Assembly: GCF_900106535.1 (NCBI RefSeq)
Contig: NZ_FNOH01000010.1
Span: forward strand, 124,001-188,000
DNA from: Myxococcus xanthus
GTDB taxonomy: Bacteria; Myxococcota; Myxococcia; Myxococcales; Myxococcaceae
Reading direction: 5' to 3'
Length of the DNA stretch: 64,000 nucleotides
Each line of letters opens with the position of its first letter. Positions within the stretch are counted from its first letter, which is position 1. Below, one piece after another: positions 39,492-48,658 of the stretch. The translations under genes and the position numbers were made by a program. The notes below the pieces were generated by a model that was given only the letters and a program-made list of their open reading frames with translations, searched no databases and was not told the origin of the DNA.

Positions 39492-40172
39492 GTGAGGCTG
39501 CTGCTGGTGGAAGACGAGGAGCGGATGGCGAACCTGCTCCGGCGGGGGCTCGGGGAAGAGGGCCACCTCGTGGACACCTGCCGCACGGCGGAAGACGCGC
39601 TCGACCAGGCAGGCGAGGTTGCCTACGACGCCATCATCCTCGACTGGGCCCTGCCTGGCATGGATGGCGTCGCGCTGCTGCGGCGCTGGCGCGAACGCGG
39701 CTTGATGACGCCGGTGCTGATGCTCACCGCCCGCGGCACGGTGGGGGAGCGGGTGACGGGCCTGCGCGCTGGCGCGGATGACTACCTGGTGAAGCCCTTT
39801 GCCTTCGAGGAACTGCTCGCGCGCCTGGAGGCGCTGCACCGCCGCTCCGAGGGCCAGACGCAGTCCTGGGGCGGAGGGGCCATCCACATCGATGCCCGGC
39901 GGCGGATGTTGACGTGTGGCGACCGTGAGGTGGCCTTGACGGGCCGCGAGTTCGCCCTGCTGGGTGAGCTGGCTTCGCGCGCGGGCGAAGTCCACACCCG
40001 CTCCAGCCTGCTGGCGAAGGTGTGGGGCCCCAGCTTCGATGGGCCTCCCAACATCGTGGACGTCTACGTGGGCTACGTGCGCACGAAGCTGACCGAGGTG
40101 GGCGCGGAAGGGGTGACCATCCAGGCGGTGCGTGGCGTGGGCTTCCGGTTGGTGATTGAGGGCGCTCGGTGA
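39492..40172 (+). CDS. OmpR-type response regulator for metal efflux (CzcR/CopR-like)
   Basis: The 226-residue protein has a receiver domain with phospho-acceptor Asp51 and Lys101 (DDYLVKPF), and a C-terminal winged helix (MLTCGDREVALTGREFALLGEL to VRGVGFRLV). It likely activates the upstream efflux genes. GTG 39492 is chosen: AAGGAGG lies 8 bases upstream, and the receiver strand begins immediately (RLLLVEDEE). The longer frame from 39462 overlaps the pump gene. Its stop overlaps the kinase start. Confidence 0.92.
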   Translation: MRLLLVEDEERMANLLRRGLGEEGHLVDTCRTAEDALDQAGEVAYDAIILDWALPGMDGVALLRRWRERGLMTPVLMLTARGTVGERVTGLRAGADDYLVKPFAFEELLARLEALHRRSEGQTQSWGGGAIHIDARRRMLTCGDREVALTGREFALLGELASRAGEVHTRSSLLAKVWGPSFDGPPNIVDVYVGYVRTKLTEVGAEGVTIQAVRGVGFRLVIEGAR

Positions 40173-41527
40173 GGTTGGTCCGGCGGATGTGGCTGTGGGG
40201 CGCGGTGGTGCCCGTGGTGGCGGTGGTCGCCGCGCTGGGCGTGGCTGTCCAGGTGTTCCGCGTGGTGCTCGAACGGACGTTGGACGAAGCCTTGCTGTCG
40301 CAAGCCGCCGCGGAGAGCGTGAGCCTCTTCGACGCGCCGGATGGGCGCCCGCATCTGCACGTGGAGCCCTCCCCGTTGGCGGGAGAGGTGCGCGCCTTCG
40401 TCCCCGCGACGCGGCTCTATGGCCCGGATGGGACGCTGCTCTCCGTCTTCCCGCCCGAGTCACCCACCGTCTACGAACGGGTGCTACCCGAGGACGGGCC
40501 CACGTCGCGGCTGGAGACGCAGCGTCTGGGCTCGGGCCTGCGGCTTCGCGTGCTGACGGTGCAGGTGCGCTCGCCGAAGGGCGTGCCCCATGTCCTGCAG
40601 TTGGTGGCGTCCCTGGGGACGGTGGACCAGGCGGTGGGCACCTTCACCTCCGTCGCCACCGTGCTGGCGTTGCTCCTGGGCGGGGTGCTGATTGGCATCC
40701 AGGGCTGGCAGGCGAGGGGGCTCGCGCGACGGCTTCATGGCATCGCGGACCAGGTGGCTCGCTCGCGCGACGGAGGCATGGTGGCCCCGGTGCCCGTGGA
40801 TGAGCCCCGGGACGAAATCATGGAGGTGCGCCTGGCGCTGACCGAGGCCGCGGTGCGCGTGCGCGCCGCGCGTGAAGCGCAAGAACGCCTCATCGCGCGC
40901 GCCGCGCACGAGCTGCGCACGCCGCTGGCCCTCATGCGCACCGGCTTGGACCTGGCGCTGCGGCGCGAGCGTGGCGCGGAGGAGTTGCGCACCGTGCTGG
41001 AGGAGAACCGGCGCGAGGTAGACCGGTTGGCCAGCGTCGCCGGTGCGCTGCTGGAGCTGTCGGCGGCGGGCGGCGCCCTCGATTTTCAGCAGGGGGATTT
41101 GCGCGGGCTGCTCGACGAAGCCGCCGCGGGGGCCTGGGCGGAGGCGGACCGTCGCGGTGTGTCGCTGCGCGTGGTAGGCCCCGACGAGGCCGACTGCCGG
41201 ATGGATGCGATGGCGGTTCGTCGAGCGGTGGACAACCTGCTGGCCAACGCCCTCCGCTACGCGCCTCGTGGGTCCGAGGTGCGGCTGGAGCTGGCGCACC
41301 GGGACGCGCATTGGGAAGTCGCTGTCCAGGACGAGGGGCGCGGCATCCCGGAGACGCACCGTGAGGACGTCTTCACGCCTTTCCACCGCCTGGAGCGGGA
41401 CGCGGGGGGCGTGGGGTTGGGACTCAGTCTCGTGCGCGAGGTGGCGCGGGGCCATGGTGGCGACGCGCGCGTGGTGGAAAGCCCGGGCCCGGGCGCGCGG
41501 GTGCTGCTGACGCTGCCTGGCCGGTGA
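40169..41527 (+). CDS. Sensor histidine kinase for metal efflux
   Basis: The 452-residue kinase has a first transmembrane segment (about 10-30) and a periplasmic sensor of about 125 residues that holds one HLH (62-64), a possible metal ligand. A second transmembrane segment (about 160-178), a HAMP-like linker, an HisKA box AAHELRTPL with His247 and a HATPase domain (N-box DNLLANALRYAP; DEGRGIP; GVGLGLSLV) follow. It is the cognate partner of the response regulator, with a GTG start overlapping by 4 bases. Metal sensing is inferred from context. Confidence 0.92.
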   Translation: MRLVRRMWLWGAVVPVVAVVAALGVAVQVFRVVLERTLDEALLSQAAAESVSLFDAPDGRPHLHVEPSPLAGEVRAFVPATRLYGPDGTLLSVFPPESPTVYERVLPEDGPTSRLETQRLGSGLRLRVLTVQVRSPKGVPHVLQLVASLGTVDQAVGTFTSVATVLALLLGGVLIGIQGWQARGLARRLHGIADQVARSRDGGMVAPVPVDEPRDEIMEVRLALTEAAVRVRAAREAQERLIARAAHELRTPLALMRTGLDLALRRERGAEELRTVLEENRREVDRLASVAGALLELSAAGGALDFQQGDLRGLLDEAAAGAWAEADRRGVSLRVVGPDEADCRMDAMAVRRAVDNLLANALRYAPRGSEVRLELAHRDAHWEVAVQDEGRGIPETHREDVFTPFHRLERDAGGVGLGLSLVREVARGHGGDARVVESPGPGARVLLTLPGR

Positions 41528-41645
41528 GCCCGGGAGCGTTCGTCGAGCCCGGGGGCAGTGGCCCGTGTTCGCGCGTGTCTCCCACATCTGCCTCCGGTAC
41601 AACGCCGCCGGAATTCATCCCTTCCGACAACTCAGCGTGGGGCGT

Positions 41646-44198
41646 ATGGCCAGGGCTCGTCGTTCGAAGCAGCAATCAGACTCGTCAGGTACCACCGAGC
41701 AAGGCTTCGTGGAGGTGCGCGGCGCCCGCCAGCACAACCTGAAGAACGTCGACGTCCGAATTCCCCGCGACGCGTTCGTTGTGTTCACCGGCGTGTCGGG
41801 CTCGGGCAAGTCGTCGCTGGCCTTCGGCACGCTCTACGCGGAAGCGCAGCGGCGGTACTTCGAATCCGTGGCCCCCTATGCGCGCCGTCTCATCGACCAG
41901 GCGGGTGTGCCGGAGGTCGACGCCATCGACGGGCTGCCCCCTGCCGTGGCGCTCCAGCAGCACCGGGGCGCGCCCACCACGCGTTCGTCCGTGGGGAGCG
42001 TGACGACGTTGGCGAACTCGTTGCGGTTGCTGTACTCGCGCGCGGGCACGTATCCGCGAGGGCAGCCGCACCTGGATTCGGATGCCTTTTCCCCCAACAC
42101 CCCCGCGGGCGCGTGCCCCAAGTGCCACGGGCTGGGCCGCATCTACGACGCCACCGAGAAGTCGATGGTGCCGGATGACTCGCTCACCATCCGGGAGCGG
42201 GCGATTGCCGCCTGGCCGCCCGCGTGGCACGGCCAGAACCTGCGCGACATCCTGGTGACGCTCGGCTACGACGTCGACCGGCCGTGGCGCGAGCTGCCGA
42301 AGAAGGACCGGGACTGGATTCTCTTCACGGAGGAGCAGCCCACGGTGCCCGTCTACGCGGGCTTCACTCCGGCCGAGACGCAGCGGGCCCTCAAGCGCAA
42401 GGCGGCGCCCAGCTACATGGGCACCTTCACGGGCGCCCGGCGCTACGTGCTCCAGACCTTCGCCACCACGCAGAGCGCGCTGATGAAGAGGCGCGTCTCG
42501 CAGTACATGGTGAGCGGCGACTGCCCCGAATGCCACGGCAAGCGCCTGCGCCGCGAGTCCCTGTCCGTCACCTTCGCGGGGCTCGACATCGGCGAGCTGT
42601 CGCGTCTGCCGCTCAGTGAACTCACGGACCTGCTCGCGCCCGTGGCGGATGGGACGGCCAAGGACGTGGCGGCGCTTGCCCGTGTGCATCCGGAGAAGGC
42701 GCTGGTGGCCCAGCGCATCGCCCACGACGTGTTGGCGCGCGTCAACGTCCTGACGGAGCTGGGCCTGGGCTACCTGTCGCTCGAGCGCGGAACGCCGACG
42801 CTGTCTCCTGGCGAGCTCCAGCGCTTGCGGCTGGCCACGCAGGTGCGCTCCAACCTGTTCGGCGTGGTGTACGTGCTCGATGAGCCGTCCGCTGGGCTGC
42901 ACCCCGCGGACACCGCGGCGCTGCTGAAGGCGCTGGACCAGCTCAAGGGCTCAGGCAACTCGCTGTTCGTGGTGGAGCACGAGGTGGATGTCATCCGCCA
43001 CGCGGACTGGATTGTCGACGTGGGGCCCGACGCGGGCGAGCAGGGCGGGCAGATTCTCTACAGCGGTCCGCTCGAAGGCCTGAAGGCGGTGAAGGCGTCC
43101 CGGACGCGGCGCTATCTCTTCGGCGACGCGGAGAAGCACCGCGGCACGCGGCGTTCGCCCAAGGGCTGGCTGCGCCTGCAGGGCGTGTCGCGCAACAACC
43201 TGAAGGAAGTGGACGTCGACTTCCCGCTGGGCGTCCTCACCACGGTGACGGGGGTCTCCGGCTCCGGGAAGTCGAGCCTCGTGAGCCAGGTCCTGGTGGA
43301 GCTGGTGGCCGGACACCTGGGCCACGCGGTGCCGGAGAACGAGGACGAGGGAGAGGAGCTGGAGCGCACGGTCATCCACACCACCGGCGGCAGGATTGCC
43401 TCCGGCATGGAGGGCATCAAGCGCCTGGTGCAGGTAGACCAGAAGCCCATTGGACGCACGCCGCGCTCCAACCTGGCGACGTACACGGGGCTGTTCGACA
43501 ACGTCCGCAAGCTCTTCGCCGCGACGCCCGCCGCACGCTCCCGGCGTTATGACGTGGGACGCTTCTCCTTCAACGTGGCCAAGGGCCGCTGCGAGACGTG
43601 CGAAGGTGAGGGCTTCGTCAGCGTGGAGCTGCTCTTCCTGCCCAGCGTCTACGCGCCGTGCCCCACGTGTCAGGGGGCCCGCTACAACGCCAAGACGCTG
43701 GAGATTCAGTACCGGGGCAAGAACATCGCCGAGGTGCTGGGCATGACGGTGGACGCGGCCCACGACTTCTTCAGCGAGGACCCGCTGGTGCAGCGGCCGC
43801 TCGCCGTCCTGCGGGAGGTGGGGTTGGGATACCTGCGGCTGGGGCAGCCCGCGACGGAGTTGTCCGGCGGCGAGGCCCAACGCATCAAGCTGGCCACGGA
43901 GCTTCAGCGGGCCCAGCGCGGCAGCTCGCTGTACGTGCTGGACGAACCCACCACGGGCCTGCACCCCTCCGACGTGGACAAGCTGATGACGCAGTTGGAG
44001 GGGCTGGTGGCCTCCGGCAACACCGTCATCCTCGTCGAGCACGACATGCGCGTGGTGGCCGCGAGCGACTGGGTCATCGACATGGGCCCGGGCGCTGGGG
44101 ACAAGGGCGGGCGGGTGGTGGTGGCGGGCCCACCGGAGGAGGTGGTGGGCCTGCCCTACAGCCAGACCGCGCCCTTCCTGGAGGAGGCGCTGGGCTGA
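41646..44198 (+). CDS. UvrA-like tandem ABC ATPase, shorter than UvrA
   Basis: The 850-residue protein has the UvrA layout: two ABC ATPase halves, each with Walker [10 protein letters not shown] (first at 49-57) and Walker B VLDEP, and zinc modules CPKCHG/CPECHG and CETCEG/CPTCQG. It is about 90 residues shorter than E. coli UvrA, and I cannot see a clear UvrB-binding domain, so it may be a UvrA2/DrrC-type paralogue linked to DNA-damage or drug tolerance rather than core repair. The first ABC signature reads [12 protein letters not shown] instead of LSGGEAQR; the second is canonical. ATG 41646 is chosen over the upstream in-frame ATG 41565. Confidence 0.88.
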   Translation: MARARRSKQQSDSSGTTEQGFVEVRGARQHNLKNVDVRIPRDAFVVFTGVSGSGKSSLAFGTLYAEAQRRYFESVAPYARRLIDQAGVPEVDAIDGLPPAVALQQHRGAPTTRSSVGSVTTLANSLRLLYSRAGTYPRGQPHLDSDAFSPNTPAGACPKCHGLGRIYDATEKSMVPDDSLTIRERAIAAWPPAWHGQNLRDILVTLGYDVDRPWRELPKKDRDWILFTEEQPTVPVYAGFTPAETQRALKRKAAPSYMGTFTGARRYVLQTFATTQSALMKRRVSQYMVSGDCPECHGKRLRRESLSVTFAGLDIGELSRLPLSELTDLLAPVADGTAKDVAALARVHPEKALVAQRIAHDVLARVNVLTELGLGYLSLERGTPTLSPGELQRLRLATQVRSNLFGVVYVLDEPSAGLHPADTAALLKALDQLKGSGNSLFVVEHEVDVIRHADWIVDVGPDAGEQGGQILYSGPLEGLKAVKASRTRRYLFGDAEKHRGTRRSPKGWLRLQGVSRNNLKEVDVDFPLGVLTTVTGVSGSGKSSLVSQVLVELVAGHLGHAVPENEDEGEELERTVIHTTGGRIASGMEGIKRLVQVDQKPIGRTPRSNLATYTGLFDNVRKLFAATPAARSRRYDVGRFSFNVAKGRCETCEGEGFVSVELLFLPSVYAPCPTCQGARYNAKTLEIQYRGKNIAEVLGMTVDAAHDFFSEDPLVQRPLAVLREVGLGYLRLGQPATELSGGEAQRIKLATELQRAQRGSSLYVLDEPTTGLHPSDVDKLMTQLEGLVASGNTVILVEHDMRVVAASDWVIDMGPGAGDKGGRVVVAGPPEEVVGLPYSQTAPFLEEALG

Positions 44199-44271
44199 GC
44201 TTCCAGCGCCCGTCGGAGCCTCCGAGCCGTGGCCGTGAGGGCCGCCGGGCTCGGAGGTGGAGGCCGCGGAA

Positions 44272-46371
44272 TCAGCGCGCCTGCGCCTGTGCCGCGGGCA
44301 CGGACAGGCCTTCCGCCTTGAGCGTCTGGCTGGCCATGCCGGACATGCTCTCCGCGAGCGACTGCACGGAGCGGGTGGCTTCCTGCGTCTCCTGCACCGT
44401 CTTCAGCGTGCGCTGCATCTGCCCGGACAGCTCCTGGATGGCCTGCGCCATCTGGTGGGTGCCCGCATCCTGCGCGCTGACGGCGGCGGTGATCTGCCGC
44501 ACGCTGGAGCTGGTGTCGCCGATGATGTCGGCCAACTGCTGGAACTGTGCGCTGGAGGTCCGCACGGCGTCGAGGCTCAGCCGCACGCGCTCGTCGCCCT
44601 TCTCACTGGAGCGGGCGGCCTCACGCATGCTGTTGCTGACGCCGTCGAGCACCTCGCGGATGCGGTGCGTGGCCTGGATGGACTGGTCCGCCAGGCCGCG
44701 CATCTCCCGGGCCACCACGCCGAAGCCACGGCCGCTCTCTCCACTGCGCGCCGCCTCGATGGCGGCGTTGATGGCCAGCATGTTGGACTGGTCCGCCAGG
44801 TCCTTCACGGAGTCCACGATGCCGGAGACCTCGCGGGTGCGCTCGTCGAGCGCGAAGATGCGCCGGGCCATGTCGGAGACCTCGGTGCGGATGGCCGCCA
44901 GGTCCGACAGCGTGCGCTCCAATGCGGCCGTTCCCTCGCGGCCCACCTGTTCAGCGCTCTCCGCGGAAGCCGCGAGCGCGCTGGCCTTCTCCGCCGTCAT
45001 CTGCGAGCTGCGGCGGATCTCCTTCACCGTCTGCTCCGCCTCCTGGAGCGCCACGGCCTGACGGCTGACGCCCTCGGTCTGCTCGTCGCTGGACGAGCGG
45101 AGCTGCTGCACCACCGTGGCGAGCTCGCCGGCGCCGTTGCCCATGCGCTCGGCCAGGTTGCGCACTTCCTGCGCGCGCGCCTCCAACTGGTGGGTGTGCG
45201 CTTCGAGCGTGCGCACCACCATGATGGAGCGGCGGGTGACGATGCCCAGCAGCGACAGCGTCAACGCGACGTAGCCCCAGTGCGTGACGTTGCCCAGCGA
45301 CCAGCCCACCAGGCCGATGACGGGGAGGATGGTGAGGACGATGGAGAGGACGAGCCCCGCGAAGCCACCGACGAAGAGGCGCGCGTCCGGGTTGCCCAAC
45401 CACGCCTGGGTGATGGCCACTGAGAGCACCACCAGCAGCACCACCATCGCCATGGGGAGGAAGGGCACGAGGATGCGCTGCCCGATGCCCAGGTCAAGGA
45501 GCGTCGCCAGGGCGCACACGCCCGCCACGGGCGAGAACACCATGGCCGCCTTCTGGAACCAGCCGCGCCGGTTGTCGAGCAGCGCGTCCGAGACGAACTC
45601 CATCAGACCGGCGACGAGCAGGAAGATGCCCATCGTGGTGCCCAGCGTGGCGGCGGCGGACGAGCCCCACAGCGCCGTGGGCATGCCGCTCAGGCCCAGG
45701 AGGATCAGGCCGCCGCTGGCCGCGGAGACCGCCAGGCCCGCCAGCATCCGGCGCCGCCAGTGGAGCGCGAAGGCGCCACCCGCGCCGAGCGCCACCGCCA
45801 GCAGCAGGCAGCAGATGACGAAGGGCGCCTGGCCCTGGCGCGTCACGTAGACCAGCAGGTCATACTTCGAGCCCACCTGCGCGGCCTGCGCCACGCCGAT
45901 GTTGGGATTGCTGGACTGGATGCGCAGCAGCACGCGCTTGCCCTGCGCATCGCGCGGCAGGGGCACGATGTGCCAGGACAGGTTCTCGCCAATCTCGTAG
46001 CTGTCCGGCCGGATCTTGCCGCTCGTGTAGATGTGCTGGCCGTCCGCGTACACCTCGAGCGCGTGGGTGATTTCGCCCAGGTACAGCGCGGGGTCCGTCC
46101 AGCCGCCGTCGGGGATGGGGATGCTGAGCCACATGAACTTGTGGTCGCCGCGACCCTCCGGCGCCGCGAGCGCGGGCGTGGTCCGCCACTCCTTCGAATC
46201 CCCCGTTTCCTTCGCCCACAGGGGCGTGCCATCCGAACCCACGGGGGAGTCACCCCATCGGAAGCGCCACCCGTCGAGCACGTTGACAGGAGGTCCCGCC
46301 TCGGCCGCGTGGGCCGAGGACGTGAGGGCAAACATCAGCAAGAGTGCGGAACAGAAGCGGAAGCCAGCCAT
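44272..46371 (-). CDS. 7TM-DISM receptor fused to an MCP signalling domain
   Basis: The 699-residue protein has a signal peptide (FCSALLLMFALTSSAHA), an extracytoplasmic beta-sandwich sensor of about 180 residues (7TMR-DISMED2-like, LYLGEITHALEVYADGQHIYTSG), about seven transmembrane helices (7TMR-DISM) and a C-terminal chemoreceptor domain. The latter contains the conserved hairpin DQSNMLAINAAIEAARSGESGRGFGVVAREMRGLADQS. No HAMP domain is evident. It would signal to a CheA/CheW system, but no che genes are near. The sensor probably binds a carbohydrate-like ligand; this is family knowledge only. No clear Shine-Dalgarno precedes ATG 46371. Confidence 0.85.
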   Translation of the reverse strand: MAGFRFCSALLLMFALTSSAHAAEAGPPVNVLDGWRFRWGDSPVGSDGTPLWAKETGDSKEWRTTPALAAPEGRGDHKFMWLSIPIPDGGWTDPALYLGEITHALEVYADGQHIYTSGKIRPDSYEIGENLSWHIVPLPRDAQGKRVLLRIQSSNPNIGVAQAAQVGSKYDLLVYVTRQGQAPFVICCLLLAVALGAGGAFALHWRRRMLAGLAVSAASGGLILLGLSGMPTALWGSSAAATLGTTMGIFLLVAGLMEFVSDALLDNRRGWFQKAAMVFSPVAGVCALATLLDLGIGQRILVPFLPMAMVVLLVVLSVAITQAWLGNPDARLFVGGFAGLVLSIVLTILPVIGLVGWSLGNVTHWGYVALTLSLLGIVTRRSIMVVRTLEAHTHQLEARAQEVRNLAERMGNGAGELATVVQQLRSSSDEQTEGVSRQAVALQEAEQTVKEIRRSSQMTAEKASALAASAESAEQVGREGTAALERTLSDLAAIRTEVSDMARRIFALDERTREVSGIVDSVKDLADQSNMLAINAAIEAARSGESGRGFGVVAREMRGLADQSIQATHRIREVLDGVSNSMREAARSSEKGDERVRLSLDAVRTSSAQFQQLADIIGDTSSSVRQITAAVSAQDAGTHQMAQAIQELSGQMQRTLKTVQETQEATRSVQSLAESMSGMASQTLKAEGLSVPAAQAQAR

Positions 46372-46719
46372 GGAGTGCGTATGGTCTTCCGCCCGGGCAC
46401 CGAATGTAAATGGGTCTTCCCGACCTCTCCCGAGAATCGATTGGCGTTGCTTGGAATTGACGTCCACAGAGAGCGTGGCAGGCAATGAATGCCGCGAATT
46501 TTATACTTCCGGTGAATTCCTCGCTCCGGCAGCCCGTGGGGGAAGCGGCCCACCGGCAAGGTTGTTCCTGGAAAGCCGGATGATCCTCAACGTCCGGACC
46601 ATGTTCCGATCGGGTTTGAACGGCGACCCGGTGCGTCATGTTGAGTCCGAGGCGGGCGGGGGCATCAGCCGGGGGACCCACCCTTCCCTTGGGGTGGGCC
46701 AAGCGGCGACACTGGGGCC
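46372..46719. other. 348-base divergent region with leader hairpin
   Basis: This gap contains an A/T-rich patch (about 46495-46507, TATACT within it) that could hold a -10 element, but no matching -35 is seen on either strand. A 7-bp hairpin (CCCACCC 46677-46683, GGGTGGG 46692-46698) stands 21 bases before the E2-like gene and may affect its translation. No other gene is supported. Confidence 0.45.
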
Positions 46720-47586
46720 ATGGCGCATCTGGAGTTGATCCCCAAGCGGGACCTGTCGAGCTTTCGCAAGCTTGCGATTGGAAGTTGGAAGACGGCGTAC
46801 GACCCCACCGTCTACGGAACGCTGACCGTCCGCATGGACAAGGCGATGGCCTACATCGAGGCCTTCCGTCAGCGCACGGGCGTGCGGCTCACGGTGACGC
46901 ACCTGGTGGCCAAGGCCATGGGCGAGGCGCTGCGTCGCTGCCCGGACGCGAACGCCATCCTCCGCTTCAACCGCATCTACCTGCGCCAGCGCGTGACGTT
47001 GTCCACGCTCGTCGTCCAGACGGACGGCGGAAAGGTGGACCTCACGTCGGCCCGCATCGAGGACGCGGACAAGAAGAACCTGAAGGAGATCGCCAACGAC
47101 CTGGAGGAGGCGGTGCGCCGCGTCCGCGAGCGTCGGGACGTGGCCCTGGAGAAGGGCAAGGGCACCATCCAGAAGATCCCCTACCTGTTCCTCAACACGT
47201 TCACCTGGTTGCTGTCCTTCTTCATGTACACGCTGAACCTGGACATGAGCCGGTTCGGCATGCCGAAGGACGCCTTCGGGTCCGCCATCATCACCAACGT
47301 GGGCTCGCTGGGGCTGGACACGGCCTACGTTCCGCTGGCGCCGTACACGCGCGTGCCCATCTTCGTCGCGCCCGGCGCGGTGAAGGAGGTGCCCGTGGTG
47401 GAGGACGGCAAGGTGGTGCCGGGCAAGGTGATGAACATCAACGCGACGTTCGACCACCGCTTCATCGACGGGTTCCACGCGGGCGTGCTCGCCAACACGC
47501 TCCGGGAGATGCTGGAGAACCCGTTCGAGAGCTTCGACGCGCTTCCGGAGACCGCCGACGCGGCTCCGGTCGCCGCCGTGGGGTAG
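46720..47586 (+). CDS. E2-type acyltransferase catalytic core without lipoyl domain
   Basis: The 288-residue protein is the catalytic domain of 2-oxoacid dehydrogenase E2 subunits (CAT superfamily). The active-site motif DHRFIDG (245-251; His246 and Asp250) is intact, and RLTVTHLVAKAMGEALRRCPDAN is the usual early segment. There is no lipoyl domain or peripheral-binding domain, so it cannot be a normal E2. A hydrophobic stretch at about 152-175 (YLFLNTFTWLLSFFMYTLNL) is unusual for this cytosolic fold and may be a membrane or lipid-binding insertion. No E1 or E3 genes are near. The start has a weak Shine-Dalgarno. Confidence 0.85.
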   Translation: MAHLELIPKRDLSSFRKLAIGSWKTAYDPTVYGTLTVRMDKAMAYIEAFRQRTGVRLTVTHLVAKAMGEALRRCPDANAILRFNRIYLRQRVTLSTLVVQTDGGKVDLTSARIEDADKKNLKEIANDLEEAVRRVRERRDVALEKGKGTIQKIPYLFLNTFTWLLSFFMYTLNLDMSRFGMPKDAFGSAIITNVGSLGLDTAYVPLAPYTRVPIFVAPGAVKEVPVVEDGKVVPGKVMNINATFDHRFIDGFHAGVLANTLREMLENPFESFDALPETADAAPVAAVG

Positions 47587-47608
47587 GGCGGCTCACAAGC
47601 CGCTGGTC

Positions 47609-48658
47609 TCACCTCCGTGAGGGAACCCGGACCAGGCGGAAGCCGATGTTGGGCGCCGCCCCGGTGTCGCTCGCGGAGCGGAAGCTGACCCGCAGCGCGT
47701 CCGCGCAGTCCGCCCACGAGCCGCCGCGCAGGACGTGGGTGCGCTTGGGGATGTCCTCGCCCAGCACGCAGACGGGGGACGTCTTCGGCGAGTGCCGGTA
47801 GTACTCGGCGTCGTAGTGGTCCTGGCACCACTGGCTCACGCCGCCCGCCATGCCGAAGAGGCCGTAGTCGTTGGGCGGGAAGGCGCGCATGGGGCGGAGC
47901 GAGAAGTCGTTGAAGCGGTCGAAGTCCGCGCGGCTCGCGTCTGGAGGTTCGTTCCCCCATGGGTACGCCGCGCCACGGAAGCAGCCCCGCGCCGCGCGCT
48001 CCCATTCGGCTTCGGTGGGCAGGCGATAGGTGACGGAAGGCGTGCTCAAGCGCCGCGCGAACTGTTCCGCGAGCGAAGGGGCGACCGCGACCATGGGCTT
48101 CTGGTCATAGCGCAGCGGGCCCTCGCCCGCGCGCGCTGGCGTGCCGAACAATTCCTGTGAGGTCTTGATGACGCCGTCGCCGGTTTCCCATCGCGTGTGG
48201 ATGGCGTGGGCGTGCCAGTCACTGGCCTGCAGGGTGTCGTTCTCGCAGTACTGCAGGCGAATCTTCGAGTCGTTGAAGTACGCGAAGCTGTCGGTGAATC
48301 CGTCGAGTTGTTCGTCCGTGGGGAACTCGGGCGGTTCGGGCCAATCCAGGAGGCGAGCGAAGGCGCTCCATGACAGCGATGTGTCGCTCATCCAGAACGC
48401 GGACAACGTCACCGCGTGGGCGGGGCGCTCGTCGGGTTCGCCGTCGTCGCTGCCCATGATGAATGTGCCCGCGGGGACATAGCGGAACACGAAGCCGTTC
48501 TCGATGACGGTGAGCTGCTCCAACACGTCCTGGAGCATCGGCAGGACGTCCTCGCGTGCCTGCCAGGCCACCGCATCCAGCGTCGCGGCGGCGCCTTCCA
48601 GGTCCCCACTGGCACGCTGGACCCGGGCTTTCCCCAGCGCGGCTTGGATTACCGACAT
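47609..48658 (-). CDS. SUMF1/FGE-fold protein, catalytic Cys pair not conserved
   Basis: The 349-residue protein has an N-terminal helical region, then the FGE-sulfatase fold: VPAGTFIMGSDDGEPDERPAHAV, YRLPTEAEWERAARG, GLFGMAGGVSQWCQDHY and VLRGGSWADCADALRVSFR. In canonical formylglycine-generating enzymes two cysteines about five residues apart follow the GGS motif; here only one Cys lies there (SWADCADAL), so classical sulfatase activation is doubtful. SUMF1-fold proteins have other roles, including sulfoxide synthases and peptide oxidation. It overlaps the upstream radical SAM gene by 10 bases, so the two enzymes are probably made together and act on one substrate. Confidence 0.85.
   Translation of the reverse strand: MSVIQAALGKARVQRASGDLEGAAATLDAVAWQAREDVLPMLQDVLEQLTVIENGFVFRYVPAGTFIMGSDDGEPDERPAHAVTLSAFWMSDTSLSWSAFARLLDWPEPPEFPTDEQLDGFTDSFAYFNDSKIRLQYCENDTLQASDWHAHAIHTRWETGDGVIKTSQELFGTPARAGEGPLRYDQKPMVAVAPSLAEQFARRLSTPSVTYRLPTEAEWERAARGCFRGAAYPWGNEPPDASRADFDRFNDFSLRPMRAFPPNDYGLFGMAGGVSQWCQDHYDAEYYRHSPKTSPVCVLGEDIPKRTHVLRGGSWADCADALRVSFRSASDTGAAPNIGFRLVRVPSRR

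Noticed and set aside
36350-39586. 1078-codon open frame antisense to the RND pump
   Set aside because: His/Arg/Gln-rich shadow of GC-rich codons with no domain; the pump is unmistakable on the other strand.
47609-48658. SUMF1-fold gene as the maturase for the arylsulfatase at 6297
   Set aside because: The Cys pair of formylglycine-generating enzymes is not present, and the gene is coupled to a radical SAM enzyme 40 kb away.
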